Shown here: positions 45,561 to 54,143 of the stretch, one piece after another | How the letters are laid out: every line of letters starts with the position of its first letter | How positions within the stretch are numbered: position 1 is the stretch's first letter | Assembly: GCF_001693275.1 (NCBI RefSeq) | Contig: NZ_CP016477.1 | Location: forward strand, 2,852,001 to 2,916,000 | Length of the DNA: 64,000 nucleotides | Source of the DNA: Picosynechococcus sp. PCC 7117 | Lineage (GTDB): Bacteria > Cyanobacteriota > Cyanobacteriia > Cyanobacteriales > MRBY01 | Reading direction: 5' to 3' | The notes under the pieces: model-generated | Seen by the model: the letters and a program-made list of their open reading frames with translations, nothing else | What the model was told of the DNA's origin: nothing | Database searches by the model: none | Made by a program: the position numbers and the translations under genes

Positions 45561-45633
45561 GCCCCCATCGTCTAGTGGCCTAGGACACCTCCCTTTCACG
45601 GAGGCGACAGGGATTCGAATTCCCTTGGGGGTA
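45561..45633 (+). tRNA. tRNA-Glu (anticodon TTC)
   Basis: The 73-base tRNA folds with acceptor GCCCCCA / TGGGGGT (G-U at pair 1:72), discriminator A, anticodon stem CCTCC / GGAGG with loop CTTTCAC (anticodon TTC), and T arm AGGGA-TTCGAAT-TCCCT. In cyanobacteria tRNA-Glu also supplies glutamate for 5-aminolevulinate synthesis, the start of chlorophyll and haem. CCA is not encoded. Confidence 0.97.
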
Positions 45634-45645
45634 CTAAACCTAAAG

Positions 45646-45675
45646 AGAGCTTCAGTTTTGGCTGGGGCTCTTTTT
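45646..45675 (+). terminator. Terminator of tRNA-Glu
   Basis: Ten-base stem AGAGCTTCAG / CTGGGGCTCT (two G-U pairs), loop TTTTGG, then TTTT. It lies 12 bases past the tRNA. Confidence 0.8.
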
Positions 45676-45700
45676 GCATTAAGGGAGAATTTTTTTGACC

Positions 45701-46750
45701 ATGGTAGCCCTGTGGACAGCAGAAATCTTAGCGGAAATGCGGCGATCGCTTTTGGATTGGTACCAACAGGCGGGCCGCACATTACCCTGGCGCAACGAAC
45801 CGGATATTTATCGGGTCTGGATTTCGGAGATTATGCTCCAGCAAACCCAGGTAAAAACGGTGATTCCCTATTACGAACGGTGGTTAGCACAGTTCCCGAC
45901 GGTGGAAGCCTTAGCCGCAGCGGATTTACAGGCTGTTTTAAAGCAGTGGGAAGGGTTGGGATATTACGCCCGGGCGCGGAATCTTCACCAGGCCGCGCAA
46001 CAGGTGGTGACGGATTTTGCTGGGCAGTTTCCCGAAGATTTAGACAAGATACTGCGCCTCAAGGGAATCGGGCGGACGACGGCTGGGGGCATTCTCAGTT
46101 CGGCTCGGAATTTACCGCTAGCAATCCTCGATGGCAATGTGAAACGGGTTTTGGCGCGGCTCATCGCCCTAGAAGTTCCGCCCGTTAAAGCGTTGAATGA
46201 ACTATGGGATGTTTCAGAAAACTTGCTCGATCCAGACAATCCTAGGGATTTTAACCAAGCCTTGATGGATTTGGGGGCGACCCTCTGCACGGTGAAAACC
46301 CCAGCTTGTCCCCGTTGTCCTTGGCAAAATCATTGCACTGCCTATCTCAAGCATCAACCGACGGATTTTCCCCGCAAGGCCCCGAAAAAACAAATTTCCA
46401 CGAAAAAAATAGTAGCGGCGATCGCCTTTAATCTGGAGAATCAAGTTTTTATTCAACAGCGGCCCCAGGACGGACTTTTGGGAGGACTGTGGGAATTTCC
46501 GAACCAGGAAGGCAATATTCAGCCCTTACTCACGGATTTATTTCCGGGGGCACAGTACGAACGCAGTTTAAACACGGTTTTCCATGCCTACACCCATTTT
46601 AAAATCCAGGTGGAACCGCAAATTTATCGGGTAAATTTATCAGGGGCGGGTTGGGTCTCGCTCCAAAGCCTCAAGGATTATCCTTTCTCAAAAGCCCATC
46701 TCAAAATTATTGAACAGTTGCAAGATCCTCAATTAAGCTTGCCGATCTAA
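45701..46750 (+). CDS. mutY: Adenine DNA glycosylase MutY
   Basis: Removes adenine mispaired with 8-oxoguanine. The 349-residue protein has the EIMLQQTQVKTVIPYY start, helix-hairpin-helix LKGIGRTTAGGI, catalytic Asp in LDGNVKRVL, a [4Fe-4S] loop with Cys spaced 6-2-5 (CTVKTPACPRCPWQNHC), and a C-terminal NUDIX-like 8-oxoG recognition domain (QQRPQDGLLGGLWEFP). AAGGGAG lies upstream of ATG 45701. It converges with ychJ, overlapping by four bases. Confidence 0.96.
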   Translation: MVALWTAEILAEMRRSLLDWYQQAGRTLPWRNEPDIYRVWISEIMLQQTQVKTVIPYYERWLAQFPTVEALAAADLQAVLKQWEGLGYYARARNLHQAAQQVVTDFAGQFPEDLDKILRLKGIGRTTAGGILSSARNLPLAILDGNVKRVLARLIALEVPPVKALNELWDVSENLLDPDNPRDFNQALMDLGATLCTVKTPACPRCPWQNHCTAYLKHQPTDFPRKAPKKQISTKKIVAAIAFNLENQVFIQQRPQDGLLGGLWEFPNQEGNIQPLLTDLFPGAQYERSLNTVFHAYTHFKIQVEPQIYRVNLSGAGWVSLQSLKDYPFSKAHLKIIEQLQDPQLSLPI

Positions 46751-47250
46751 CGTTTTTTGCCGTGGCATTGTTTGAATTTTTTGCCACTGTTACACCAGCA
46801 GGGTTCATTTTTCTTCGGTTGTAGGGGCGGCAGAATGTCCCCTTCGAGGTAAAACCAGCGGCCTTTTTCTTTGATAAATTGCGATCGCTCGTGGAGTTGA
46901 CCCACTGCCTTAGCTTCCTGGTAAACGGCGACAAATTCCACCATACCCGTTTCGTCCTGGGGGCGTCCCGCTGCCGTTGCAATAACCGTTAAACTCAACC
47001 AAGAAATGCTATTCGCCGTTGCTGTAATCAATTGGCGACTATCTGCATTGTGGCGGCTGGGATGTTCCGTTTTCAGCAGGTAATCCACATCCCGAAAACA
47101 GTAGGCGGTGTAGCGCGATCGCATCAGGGCTTCGGCGGTGGGGGCAGCCAGTTGACCTTGAAGATAAGGGGCACAACATTGGGCCAAAGGCTTTTGACTG
47201 CCGCAGGGACAAAGACGGGACGGGCGATCGCCAGAAATTAACACAGGCAA
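46747..47250 (-). CDS. YchJ-family SEC-C metal-binding protein
   Basis: UPF0225 protein with SEC-C motifs at both ends: LCPCGSQKPLAQCCAPYL near the N-terminus and PCWCNSGKKFKQCHG at the C-terminus; each gives a Cys-Cys-Cys-His/Cys zinc site. ALMRSRYTAYCFRDVDYL and FVAVYQE in the middle are the YchJ NTF2-like core. E. coli YchJ has no known role. The 167-residue form starts at a TTG (47250); a GTG at 47244 is an alternative, so the N-terminus is uncertain. The 3' end overlaps mutY. Confidence 0.85.
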   Translation of the reverse strand: MPVLISGDRPSRLCPCGSQKPLAQCCAPYLQGQLAAPTAEALMRSRYTAYCFRDVDYLLKTEHPSRHNADSRQLITATANSISWLSLTVIATAAGRPQDETGMVEFVAVYQEAKAVGQLHERSQFIKEKGRWFYLEGDILPPLQPKKNEPCWCNSGKKFKQCHGKKR

Positions 47251-47300
47251 ACAATGGGAAAGAACGGTCTTATTTTACCGAGCTACCGAATTCTAAAAGT

Positions 47301-47750
47301 TTATTTAAACGGTGTAAGCCAGCCCTGTTGCCTCCCGAAATTCAACGCCAAAGCCGTCAAACCAAAGACCACAAAATTTTCGCCACAGGCCGCCACAAAG
47401 GGCCAACCTTTTTGGGCGATCGCCGATCCCGCATCCACCAGAGCCACCCCCCGCACCAGGGCAAACGCCGCAATCACCCCAGCATTCAATTGAGGATTAT
47501 CATCGGTGCGCACCGCATAGCGGTAAGTCAGGGCAAACAGGGCACCGGATAAGGCGGAAGTACCCAGATTAACCAGCAAGGTGAGAGTGCCAAGGCCGCC
47601 CCCAAAATTTAGGGGCAATCCTTCAGAACCTGCGAAACGATGGAGTAATAAAAGTCCGAAGCTCAGCAATCCGGCAGTCACACCACCGGCGATCGCCGTT
47701 TTCAAAGAGGCAATGCGTTCGGCAGCAGAAAAACGAGAAGAAGTTGTCAT
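47301..47750 (-). CDS. Conserved membrane protein of unknown function
   Basis: A 149-residue protein with four hydrophobic segments (about 20-42, 55-75, 90-108 and 118-138), rich in Gly and Ala (AGGVTAGLLSFGLLLLH, TSALSGALFALTYRYAVR). It resembles small conserved integral membrane proteins of cyanobacteria. No motif gives a function. ATG 47750 is preferred over the in-frame TTG at 47759. It shares a strand with ychJ and is divergent from the SelD fusion. Confidence 0.7.
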   Translation of the reverse strand: MTTSSRFSAAERIASLKTAIAGGVTAGLLSFGLLLLHRFAGSEGLPLNFGGGLGTLTLLVNLGTSALSGALFALTYRYAVRTDDNPQLNAGVIAAFALVRGVALVDAGSAIAQKGWPFVAACGENFVVFGLTALALNFGRQQGWLTPFK

Positions 47751-47860
47751 GGGGGTCAATGGCGGTGATTTTTCTTGATTTTAAGCGTTCTGACCTTGGC
47801 TTGCGGTAGGGTAGCAAGCAGCAGCTTTTTCATCGTTTCCGGGGCCTGGGATTTAAGAAA

Positions 47861-50056
47861 ATGAGTGATCTTGTTTTTGTTGGGGGGGGTCATAGCCATG
47901 CGATCACCCTGAAAATGTGGGGGATGCAGCCGCAGGCAAAGGCGCGGTTAACCTTGATCAGTGATGTCACCTATACGCCCTATTCTGGGATGTTACCGGG
48001 CTATGTGGCGGGTTTTTATGGCTACGAAGAAACCCACATCGATCTACGGCGCTTGGCCCACTTCGCCCAGGCAGATTTTTTGAAAGATAAAGTGATTGGC
48101 CTCGACCTCGATCACAAGGTTATCCATTGCGAAAATCGTCCCCCTGTCCGCTTTGACTATCTCTCGTTGGATATTGGCAGTACCCCGGCAACAGAAACGA
48201 TCCCTGGGGTAAAAGCCTATGCGATCGCCGCGAAACCTGTCCCCCAATTTCTCGACGTTTGGCAACGAATTCTCGACACGGCAAACCAAGCGCCCGACCA
48301 ACCCCAACGGATCATCATTGTCGGTGGCGGGGCCGGGGGCACAGAACTCGCCTTCAATATCCACCATGCCCTCAGCCAACGTTTAGCTTCGCCCGAATTA
48401 TTAGAGTTGCACCTCGTCCACCGGGGCCAGCAACTTATGGGCACCAACCAAAATCCTGGGGTCAGTCGCCAAGCGCAAAAGCTGCTGCAACGGCGGAATG
48501 TCCAAGTCCATCTCCAGGAAACGGTCGTTGAAGTGATGCCTACGGGGGTACGGTGTCAGTCTGGATTGGTGCTGACAGGCAAAGTGATTTGGGTGACCCA
48601 GGCAGCAGCCCCCTCTTGGATCAAAGAAAGTGGCCTCCAAACTGATAACCGCGGTTTTGTGTTGGTGGATCAAACCCTGCGATCGCCTTCCCATCCTTTT
48701 GTGTTTGCCGCTGGTGATATTGCCACCATGCGCGACGAACCGCGACCCAAAGCGGGGGTTTTTGCGGTGCGCCAAGGGAAACCGTTACTACGGAATTTAC
48801 AGCGGGTTATCCTGGGCGAAACATTAGAAGCCTACCATTCCCAAAAACGTTATCTTGCGCTCATTGGCACGGGGGACAAACAGGCCTTTGCAACCTGGGG
48901 AAAATTGAGTTGGCGATCGCCTCTGTTGTGGCGCTGGAAAGATCACATTGATCGCAAATTTATGGCGCAATTTGCCGACTTGCCTCAGATGTCCCGGACA
49001 AGCGAATTTCCAGCCCAAGAACAACCTAAAATGTATTGTGCTGGTTGCGGTGCTAAGGTCGGCAAAGATATCTTAGCGAGCAGCTTAAAGGGCTTAAACT
49101 TACCCACCCATGCTGATGTGATCGTCGGTCTAGATCAGCCCGATGATGCGGCGATTATTCAAATTCCGAGGGATCAACTCCTCGTCCAAACCATTGATTA
49201 TTTTCCGAGCTTAATCAATGATCCCTTTCTACTCGGCCAAATTGTCACCCATCATTGCCTGAGCGATCTTTACAGTATGGGTGCAACTCCCCACAGTGTT
49301 CTTGTACTCGCTACATTGCCCCATGGCAAAGCGAGGGTACAACAGGGAATGTTGCAACAATTGCTTGCAGGGGTTGTCGAAATTTTAAATCGGGACAACA
49401 TTGCTTTAATTGGCGGCCATACTAACGAAGCGGATCAACTGGGGCTGGGCTTGACCTGCAATGGTTTGTTGCAAAAAGACGCAATTTGGCGCAAAACTGA
49501 GCTAAAGCGAGGTCAAGTATTAATTTTGACGAAATCGCTTGGGACAGGCACTCTTTTCGCCGCAGAAATGCAAAGAAAAACAAAAGGACATTGGATCGAT
49601 GGGGCGATCGCCGCCATGGTGCAATCCAATAAAACAGCGGCGGAGATTTTACGAAACCATGGGGCCACGGCCTGTACCGATGTAACCGGGTTTGGACTAG
49701 CAGGCCATCTTCTGGAAATGTTGCAACCCAGCGGTTTAGGGGCTGAAATCTACCTTGATCAATTGCCTATTTTGGAGGGGGCCAGGGAGACTCTGCAACG
49801 GGGTTTAACCAGTTCCCTCGCACCCCAAAACCACACCGCCGAACAGTTTATTCAAGTCACCCCAGCCCAACGGCAACGACCAGACTATGAACTACTTTTT
49901 GACCCCCAAACCTCCGGCGGACTCTTGGCGGCGATCGCCCCAGAAAATGCCCAAGCTTGTCTCCAAGCCTTACAAAGCAACGGCTATGCCCAAAGCGCGA
50001 TCATTGGTCGGATTGTTAAGTCCCCAGCAAGCCAAGCCCAGATCAGTATTTCCTAA
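47861..50056 (+). CDS. selD: NADH-dehydrogenase-like domain fused to selenide, water dikinase (SelD)
   Basis: A 731-residue fusion. Residues about 1-385 form a two-dinucleotide-domain flavoprotein: FVGGGHSHAITLK, GMLPGYVAGFYG, IIIVGGGAGGTELAFN, HPFVFAAGDIATM. This is like NDH-2/sulfide-quinone-type oxidoreductases. Residues about 391-731 are SelD: MYCAGCGAKVGKD with Cys396 and Lys399 at the positions of E. coli Cys17 and Lys20. GLDQPDDAAII, ALIGGHTNEADQ and TDVTGFGLAGHL follow. SelD makes selenophosphate for selenouridine or selenoproteins; the fused flavoprotein might deliver reduced selenium. Such fusions are known in cyanobacteria. The 3' end overlaps the next gene by four bases. Confidence 0.93.
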   Translation: MSDLVFVGGGHSHAITLKMWGMQPQAKARLTLISDVTYTPYSGMLPGYVAGFYGYEETHIDLRRLAHFAQADFLKDKVIGLDLDHKVIHCENRPPVRFDYLSLDIGSTPATETIPGVKAYAIAAKPVPQFLDVWQRILDTANQAPDQPQRIIIVGGGAGGTELAFNIHHALSQRLASPELLELHLVHRGQQLMGTNQNPGVSRQAQKLLQRRNVQVHLQETVVEVMPTGVRCQSGLVLTGKVIWVTQAAAPSWIKESGLQTDNRGFVLVDQTLRSPSHPFVFAAGDIATMRDEPRPKAGVFAVRQGKPLLRNLQRVILGETLEAYHSQKRYLALIGTGDKQAFATWGKLSWRSPLLWRWKDHIDRKFMAQFADLPQMSRTSEFPAQEQPKMYCAGCGAKVGKDILASSLKGLNLPTHADVIVGLDQPDDAAIIQIPRDQLLVQTIDYFPSLINDPFLLGQIVTHHCLSDLYSMGATPHSVLVLATLPHGKARVQQGMLQQLLAGVVEILNRDNIALIGGHTNEADQLGLGLTCNGLLQKDAIWRKTELKRGQVLILTKSLGTGTLFAAEMQRKTKGHWIDGAIAAMVQSNKTAAEILRNHGATACTDVTGFGLAGHLLEMLQPSGLGAEIYLDQLPILEGARETLQRGLTSSLAPQNHTAEQFIQVTPAQRQRPDYELLFDPQTSGGLLAAIAPENAQACLQALQSNGYAQSAIIGRIVKSPASQAQISIS

Positions 50057-51453
50057 GGCACTGGCACAAAATCATAGCCAAAGCCCGACCGTTCCCCTGG
50101 TTGGACGGTGACCATTTCTAGGGCCTGGTTGCGATCGCCGGACGGCAAAAATTGAATCGTTTGGGCCGCCCCCGCTGCGGAAAAATTTGGATTAGCGAGA
50201 ATTTGTTGCAAACCTTGACGATCGGGTGTGGGGCTTTGTTGAATCCCGGTCATGAGGGCGATCGCCGCATCGTAACTTAGGGCCGTGCGCCAGTTCACAT
50301 CACCCCCCCACAGAGCGCGGGACACCTGGGGAAAGGTGCCATTGGTATGGTTCAAAATGTGCCAAGGAATCGCCACCACCATATCCACGGCATCGCGCCC
50401 ACCAATTTGTAGGGTTTCTGGTTTGTAGAGGCTATCGCCAGCGACAATGGGAAGCTGATTTTCATTCACCTGGATGATCTGGAGCGCTTGGTTGAGGGTC
50501 GGGGTATCGGTGACGAGGGCGATCGCCGTTGCCCCTTTATTTTTCGCGTCCGTGAGAGCTTGGGCACCATTAAATCCCCCAGGGCTCACATCCACCTCGG
50601 CCACCACGGTACCACCACGGGTAAAGAGTTCTGTGGTGAGGCTGTCCTTGAGGGAATTACTATAGCCACTGGCACTGTTAAAAAACACCACCACTTGCTG
50701 CTGATTCAGACGCTCTAAAAGATAGTTGGCCAGGGCTGTCCCTGTGAAGCGATCGCTCGGTACTGTCCGAAAAATATAATCCCCTGCTGTAGAGAGGGAC
50801 ACCGCCGTACTCGTGGGGGAAATCATCACCAGGTTCTCGGCCTCATAGATTTGGGCCGCCGCCAAACTGGTATCACTACTAAAATGACCCACCACCCCTA
50901 AAATGTCCGCTTGATCCGCGAGGGCTTGGGCCACCTCAGCGGCGATCGCCGGATCGCCATCATCATCAGCAAGTACCACCAAAAATCCGCGACCCCCATC
51001 AAGGGCTTCCTTTTGGGCCTGGGCCACACCCCGCAAAATTTCCTTCGCGCCGCTTGTATCGGTATCCACTGGTAAAGAGACCACTACGGCGATCGCCTGG
51101 GGATTGGCAGTTTGCTGGCGGATTTTAGCGTTATTCAGATAAATCAAAGTTTCAGGATCGTTGGGGCTCGCCTGGAGAGAAGCTTGAAAGAGCCGAATTG
51201 CTTCCGGGAAATCTCCTGTTCCATAGGCCGCAATTCCTTGTTCTTTGTCCGGTTGGCGATCGCCTTGGAGCAGTAACCTTTCCCCTCGACTAAGGCGATT
51301 TGCGGTTTCCCCCTGGCCAATTACATCTCCCAGGGAAGCCGGCAACTGGAGAGATTGATTTTGTTGGAGAAACCACCAGCCACCAGCGCCCAATAACCCC
51401 AAGGTGATCACCAAGGCTCCCAATAATGCCGCCGTATCATTCTTTTTCGCCAT
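50053..51453 (-). CDS. TPR-linked periplasmic ABC-type ligand-binding protein
   Basis: A 466-residue protein. An N-terminal membrane helix (about 9-28) is followed by a short TPR-like helical repeat (about 75-110, GIAAYGTGDFPEAIRLFQASLQ). From about 120 comes a type I periplasmic-binding fold of the Leu/Ile/Val-receptor family (GVVGHFSSDTSLAAAQIYEAENLVMISPTST, FRTVPSDRFTGTALA). No permease or ATPase is adjacent, so it may be a sensor rather than a transporter part. GAGGAG lies before the ATG at 51453. It converges with selD with a four-base overlap. Confidence 0.85.
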   Translation of the reverse strand: MAKKNDTAALLGALVITLGLLGAGGWWFLQQNQSLQLPASLGDVIGQGETANRLSRGERLLLQGDRQPDKEQGIAAYGTGDFPEAIRLFQASLQASPNDPETLIYLNNAKIRQQTANPQAIAVVVSLPVDTDTSGAKEILRGVAQAQKEALDGGRGFLVVLADDDGDPAIAAEVAQALADQADILGVVGHFSSDTSLAAAQIYEAENLVMISPTSTAVSLSTAGDYIFRTVPSDRFTGTALANYLLERLNQQQVVVFFNSASGYSNSLKDSLTTELFTRGGTVVAEVDVSPGGFNGAQALTDAKNKGATAIALVTDTPTLNQALQIIQVNENQLPIVAGDSLYKPETLQIGGRDAVDMVVAIPWHILNHTNGTFPQVSRALWGGDVNWRTALSYDAAIALMTGIQQSPTPDRQGLQQILANPNFSAAGAAQTIQFLPSGDRNQALEMVTVQPGERSGFGYDFVPVP

Positions 51454-51733
51454 GGCTTTTTTCTCCTCTACTACCGAATGCCTCTACTGTGATTGTGCCG
51501 AAAAATTCCCTCAAAACGTTGCTTCATAGCCGAAGAAACCATAAATCTTTTTGAATGACGTCTTTTTGCCTCTTATCCAGTTGATCTGGAATCGTTTGAT
51601 CTGTCGGCAAAAATTCCAATGCACCGGAGGAAGAACCATTACGCAAACCAGAGGAGACTTTAAAGGCGATCGCGGAGCTTGACCAAGAGAGTGCAGAAAA
51701 TTTGGCTAGTATTAGGTCGATGTTGGGTTTGTC

Positions 51734-51759
51734 GCTGGTTTCGGCTTCGCTCAACCAGC
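51734..51759 (+). repeat. Palindromic repeat A (left copy)
   Basis: GCTGGTT / AACCAGC, a perfect 7-base stem with the loop TCGGCTTCGCTC. A divergent copy lies at 52176-52200. Confidence 0.75.
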
Positions 51760-51774
51760 TTTTAAGACAGATGA

Positions 51775-51796
51775 GGGCTGAGCGGAGTCGAAGCCC
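51775..51796 (+). repeat. Palindromic repeat B (left copy)
   Basis: GGGCT / AGCCC stem around GAGCGGAGTCGA; the same element, GGGTT...AAGCCC, recurs at 52150-52171 with a similar loop. Confidence 0.7.
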
Positions 51797-51823
51797 GATC
51801 TTTTGACAACAAGGAGTTCAACT

Positions 51824-52138
51824 ATGCCCCACATGTATATTTTGGAATGTGCCGACGGATCGTTTTATACGGGTAGTACGAAGGATTTAGAGCGGCGTTT
51901 ATGGCAGCATCAAAATGGGCAGGGGGCTAATCATACGAAGAAACGTTTGCCTGTTAAATTGGTTTATGCGGAATATTATGATCATGTAGCCAATGCTTTT
52001 TATCGGGAGAAGCAGGTGCAGGGTTGGAGTCGGGCGAAAAAGTTAGCTTTGATGAATAGCGACTGGGATCGTCTTCATGTTTTGGCGGAATGTCAAAACG
52101 AGTCGCATTACCAAAAACGAAGAATTAACGAGGGCTGA
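51824..52138 (+). CDS. GIY-YIG endonuclease-domain protein
   Basis: A 104-residue single-domain nuclease. MYILECADGSFYTGST provides the YxL-YTG form of the GIY-YIG motif, DLERRLWQHQNG the conserved Arg, and YREKQVQGWSRAKKLAL the catalytic Glu with the basic helix. It belongs to the UPF0213/YhbQ-like group. AAGGAG lies 8 bases before ATG 51824. The gene sits between two copies each of palindromes A and B, in mirrored order A-B-gene-B'-A'. This suggests the gene and repeats form a unit that has moved or multiplied, much like REP-associated transposases. Confidence 0.88.
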   Translation: MPHMYILECADGSFYTGSTKDLERRLWQHQNGQGANHTKKRLPVKLVYAEYYDHVANAFYREKQVQGWSRAKKLALMNSDWDRLHVLAECQNESHYQKRRINEG

Positions 52139-52149
52139 CAAATTAATGA

Positions 52150-52171
52150 GGGTTGAGCATTGTCGAAGCCC
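52150..52171 (+). repeat. Palindromic repeat B' (right copy)
   Basis: GGGTT / AAGCCC arms with GAGCATTGTCG between them; shares GTCGAAGCCCG with the left copy. Confidence 0.65.
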
Positions 52172-52175
52172 GGTC

Positions 52176-52200
52176 GCTGGTTTTGGCTCCGCTTAGCCAG
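52176..52200 (+). repeat. Palindromic repeat A' (right copy)
   Basis: CTGG / CCAG arms around TTTTGGCTCCGCTTAG; aligns with the left copy A (GCTGGTTTCGGCTTCGCTC) with a few changes. Confidence 0.65.
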
Positions 52201-52357
52201 TAAAGGCGATCGCCTCCGGTGCAAGAGCGTTCCAATCCTCAACTCTCACTTATGTCACTGATTAGGAGCATCTACCTATGATCCCGCCGGGATAGGTTTT
52301 ATACTGGATAGGACATAAAAATTCCAAGTCAAAAAACTGCGAGGTATTACAACACCA

Positions 52358-52720
52358 GTGTTTGTCCTCTCCGGCTATGAATATTTCCTAGGCTTTCTCA
52401 TCGTCAGTAGCCTAGTCCCGATCCTTGCCCTCACCGCATCGAAACTGCTGCGTCCTAAAGGGGGCGGGCCTGAACGCAAAACCACCTACGAATCAGGGAT
52501 GGAACCCATCGGCGGCGCGTGGATTCAGTTCAACATCCGCTACTATATGTTCGCCTTGGTGTTCGTTGTCTTCGACGTGGAAACCGTTTTCCTTTACCCA
52601 TGGGCGGTGGCCTTTAACCAACTCGGCCTCCTTGCCTTTGTTGAAGCCCTCATTTTTATCGCAATCCTCGTGATTGCCCTTGTGTACGCCTGGAGAAAAG
52701 GAGCCCTTGAATGGTCATGA
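52358..52720 (+). CDS. ndhC: NAD(P)H-quinone oxidoreductase subunit 3
   Basis: NdhC is a membrane subunit of the cyanobacterial NDH-1 complex, which takes electrons from ferredoxin to plastoquinone in cyclic flow and respiration. The 120-residue protein has three membrane helices and the diagnostic [19 protein letters not shown] loop, then [16 protein letters not shown]. The start is GTG at 52358. A TATACT -10-like box lies at 52300-52305. It overlaps ndhK by 10 bases; the order ndhC-ndhK-ndhJ is conserved in cyanobacteria and plastids. Confidence 0.96.
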   Translation: MFVLSGYEYFLGFLIVSSLVPILALTASKLLRPKGGGPERKTTYESGMEPIGGAWIQFNIRYYMFALVFVVFDVETVFLYPWAVAFNQLGLLAFVEALIFIAILVIALVYAWRKGALEWS

Positions 52721-53442
52721 ATCCGACATCCTTTGAACAACAGCAAACCGAAAAACTGCTCAACCCCATGGGGCGATCGCAGGTCACCCAAGATCTCTCG
52801 GAGAATGTCATCCTCACCACCGTTGATGACCTCTACAACTGGGCGCGCCTCTCTAGTCTGTGGCCGCTCTTGTACGGGACAGCCTGCTGTTTTATCGAAT
52901 TTGCCGCCCTCCTTGGCTCCCGCTTTGACTTCGACCGCTTTGGCCTCGTGCCCCGTTCTAGTCCTCGTCAGGCAGATCTAATTTTGGTCGCTGGTACCGT
53001 CACCATGAAAATGGCTCCGGCCTTGGTGCGTCTCTACGAAGAAATGCCCGAACCGAAATATGTGATCGCCATGGGTGCTTGCACGATCACCGGCGGGATG
53101 TTCAGTAGCGACTCCACCACCGCTGTCCGGGGCGTTGATAAGCTGATTCCGGTGGATCTATATATTCCCGGTTGTCCCCCCAGACCAGAAGCCATCATTG
53201 ATGCCATTATCAAATTGCGCAAAAAAGTTTCTAACGAAACCATTCAAGAGCGGTCTTTAAAAACAGAACAGACCCACCGCTACTACAGCACCGCCCACAG
53301 CATGAAAGTGGTAGAGCCAATTCTCACCGGGAAATATTTGGGTATGGATACCTGGAACAACCCGCCGAAAGAACTCACCGAAGCGATGGGAATGCCTGTT
53401 CCCCCTGCACTGCTGACCGCGAAACAAAGAGAGGAGGCCTAA
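52711..53442 (+). CDS. ndhK: NAD(P)H-quinone oxidoreductase subunit K
   Basis: NdhK carries the N2 [4Fe-4S] cluster that passes electrons to plastoquinone. The 243-residue protein has tandem Cys in [11 protein letters not shown], then [15 protein letters not shown] and [14 protein letters not shown], completing the ligand set. The N-terminal [14 protein letters not shown] is variable; starts at 52711 (MVM) or 52717 both fit. It overlaps ndhC and ends three bases before ndhJ. Confidence 0.96.
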   Translation: MVMNPTSFEQQQTEKLLNPMGRSQVTQDLSENVILTTVDDLYNWARLSSLWPLLYGTACCFIEFAALLGSRFDFDRFGLVPRSSPRQADLILVAGTVTMKMAPALVRLYEEMPEPKYVIAMGACTITGGMFSSDSTTAVRGVDKLIPVDLYIPGCPPRPEAIIDAIIKLRKKVSNETIQERSLKTEQTHRYYSTAHSMKVVEPILTGKYLGMDTWNNPPKELTEAMGMPVPPALLTAKQREEA

Positions 53443-53445
53443 GCG

Positions 53446-53970
53446 ATGGCAGAAGAAAATCAAAACCCCACCCCCGAAGAAGCCGCCATTGTTGAGGCGG
53501 GTGCTGTCTCCCAATTGTTGACAGAAAACGGTTTTAGCCACGAATCCTTAGAGCGAGATCACTCTGGTATCGAGATTATTAAAGTCGATGCTGATCTCCT
53601 AATTCCCCTCTGCACTGCCCTCTATGCTTTTGGGTTTAATTATCTCCAATGTCAAGGGGCCTATGATTTGGGGCCAGGCAAAGAATTGGTGAGTTTCTAC
53701 CATTTGCTGAAGGTCGGAGACAACGTGACCGACCCAGAAGAAGTCCGCGTTAAGGTATTTCTACCGAGAGAAAATCCAGTGGTACCTTCGGTGTATTGGA
53801 TTTGGAAAGGGGCCGACTGGCAAGAGCGGGAAAGCTATGACATGTACGGCATTGTCTATGAAGGACACCCCAACCTTAAGCGGATTTTGATGCCGGAAGA
53901 TTGGATCGGCTGGCCGCTGCGGAAAGACTATATTTCCCCTGATTTTTACGAACTCCAGGACGCTTATTAA
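53446..53970 (+). CDS. ndhJ: NAD(P)H-quinone oxidoreductase subunit J
   Basis: NdhJ is a peripheral-arm subunit of NDH-1 (homologue of NuoC/Nqo5). The 174-residue protein begins with a variable acidic segment ([17 protein letters not shown]). The conserved core is [40 protein letters not shown] and [22 protein letters not shown], in pieces. It closes the ndhC-K-J operon, which a strong hairpin ends. Confidence 0.96.
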   Translation: MAEENQNPTPEEAAIVEAGAVSQLLTENGFSHESLERDHSGIEIIKVDADLLIPLCTALYAFGFNYLQCQGAYDLGPGKELVSFYHLLKVGDNVTDPEEVRVKVFLPRENPVVPSVYWIWKGADWQERESYDMYGIVYEGHPNLKRILMPEDWIGWPLRKDYISPDFYELQDAY

Positions 53971-54010
53971 GGTCTACTGAACAGCATTGACGGCTTGGAA
54001 TTTATGGTGG

Positions 54011-54036
54011 CACCTCCTAGATGGGGGTGTTTTTTT
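54011..54036 (+). terminator. Terminator of ndhCKJ
   Basis: CACCTCC / GGGGGTG stem with one T-G pair, loop TAGAT, followed by seven T residues. Confidence 0.9.
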
Positions 54037-54143
54037 ATTTTGTAGCTTGGGGGAGACTACAACATTTTCTGAACTTTTGGGTCAGTGGCCCAACGGCGTT
54101 GCCTACCATTTGAAAGAAAACTCCTGAGAATTTAGAGATAGCA

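Larger units (their letters stand above)
51454..51823. other. Region upstream of the GIY-YIG gene, holding two palindromic repeats
   Basis: About 370 bases with no confident gene. The left part (51524-51730) is open on the minus strand for a short protein of no recognisable family. The right part holds palindromes A (51734-51759) and B (51775-51796), which are repeated in mirror order beyond the gene. Confidence 0.5.

Noticed and set aside
51524-51754. 76-codon minus-strand frame before the GIY-YIG gene
   Set aside because: Ser/Leu-rich with no start signal, and it runs into palindrome A.
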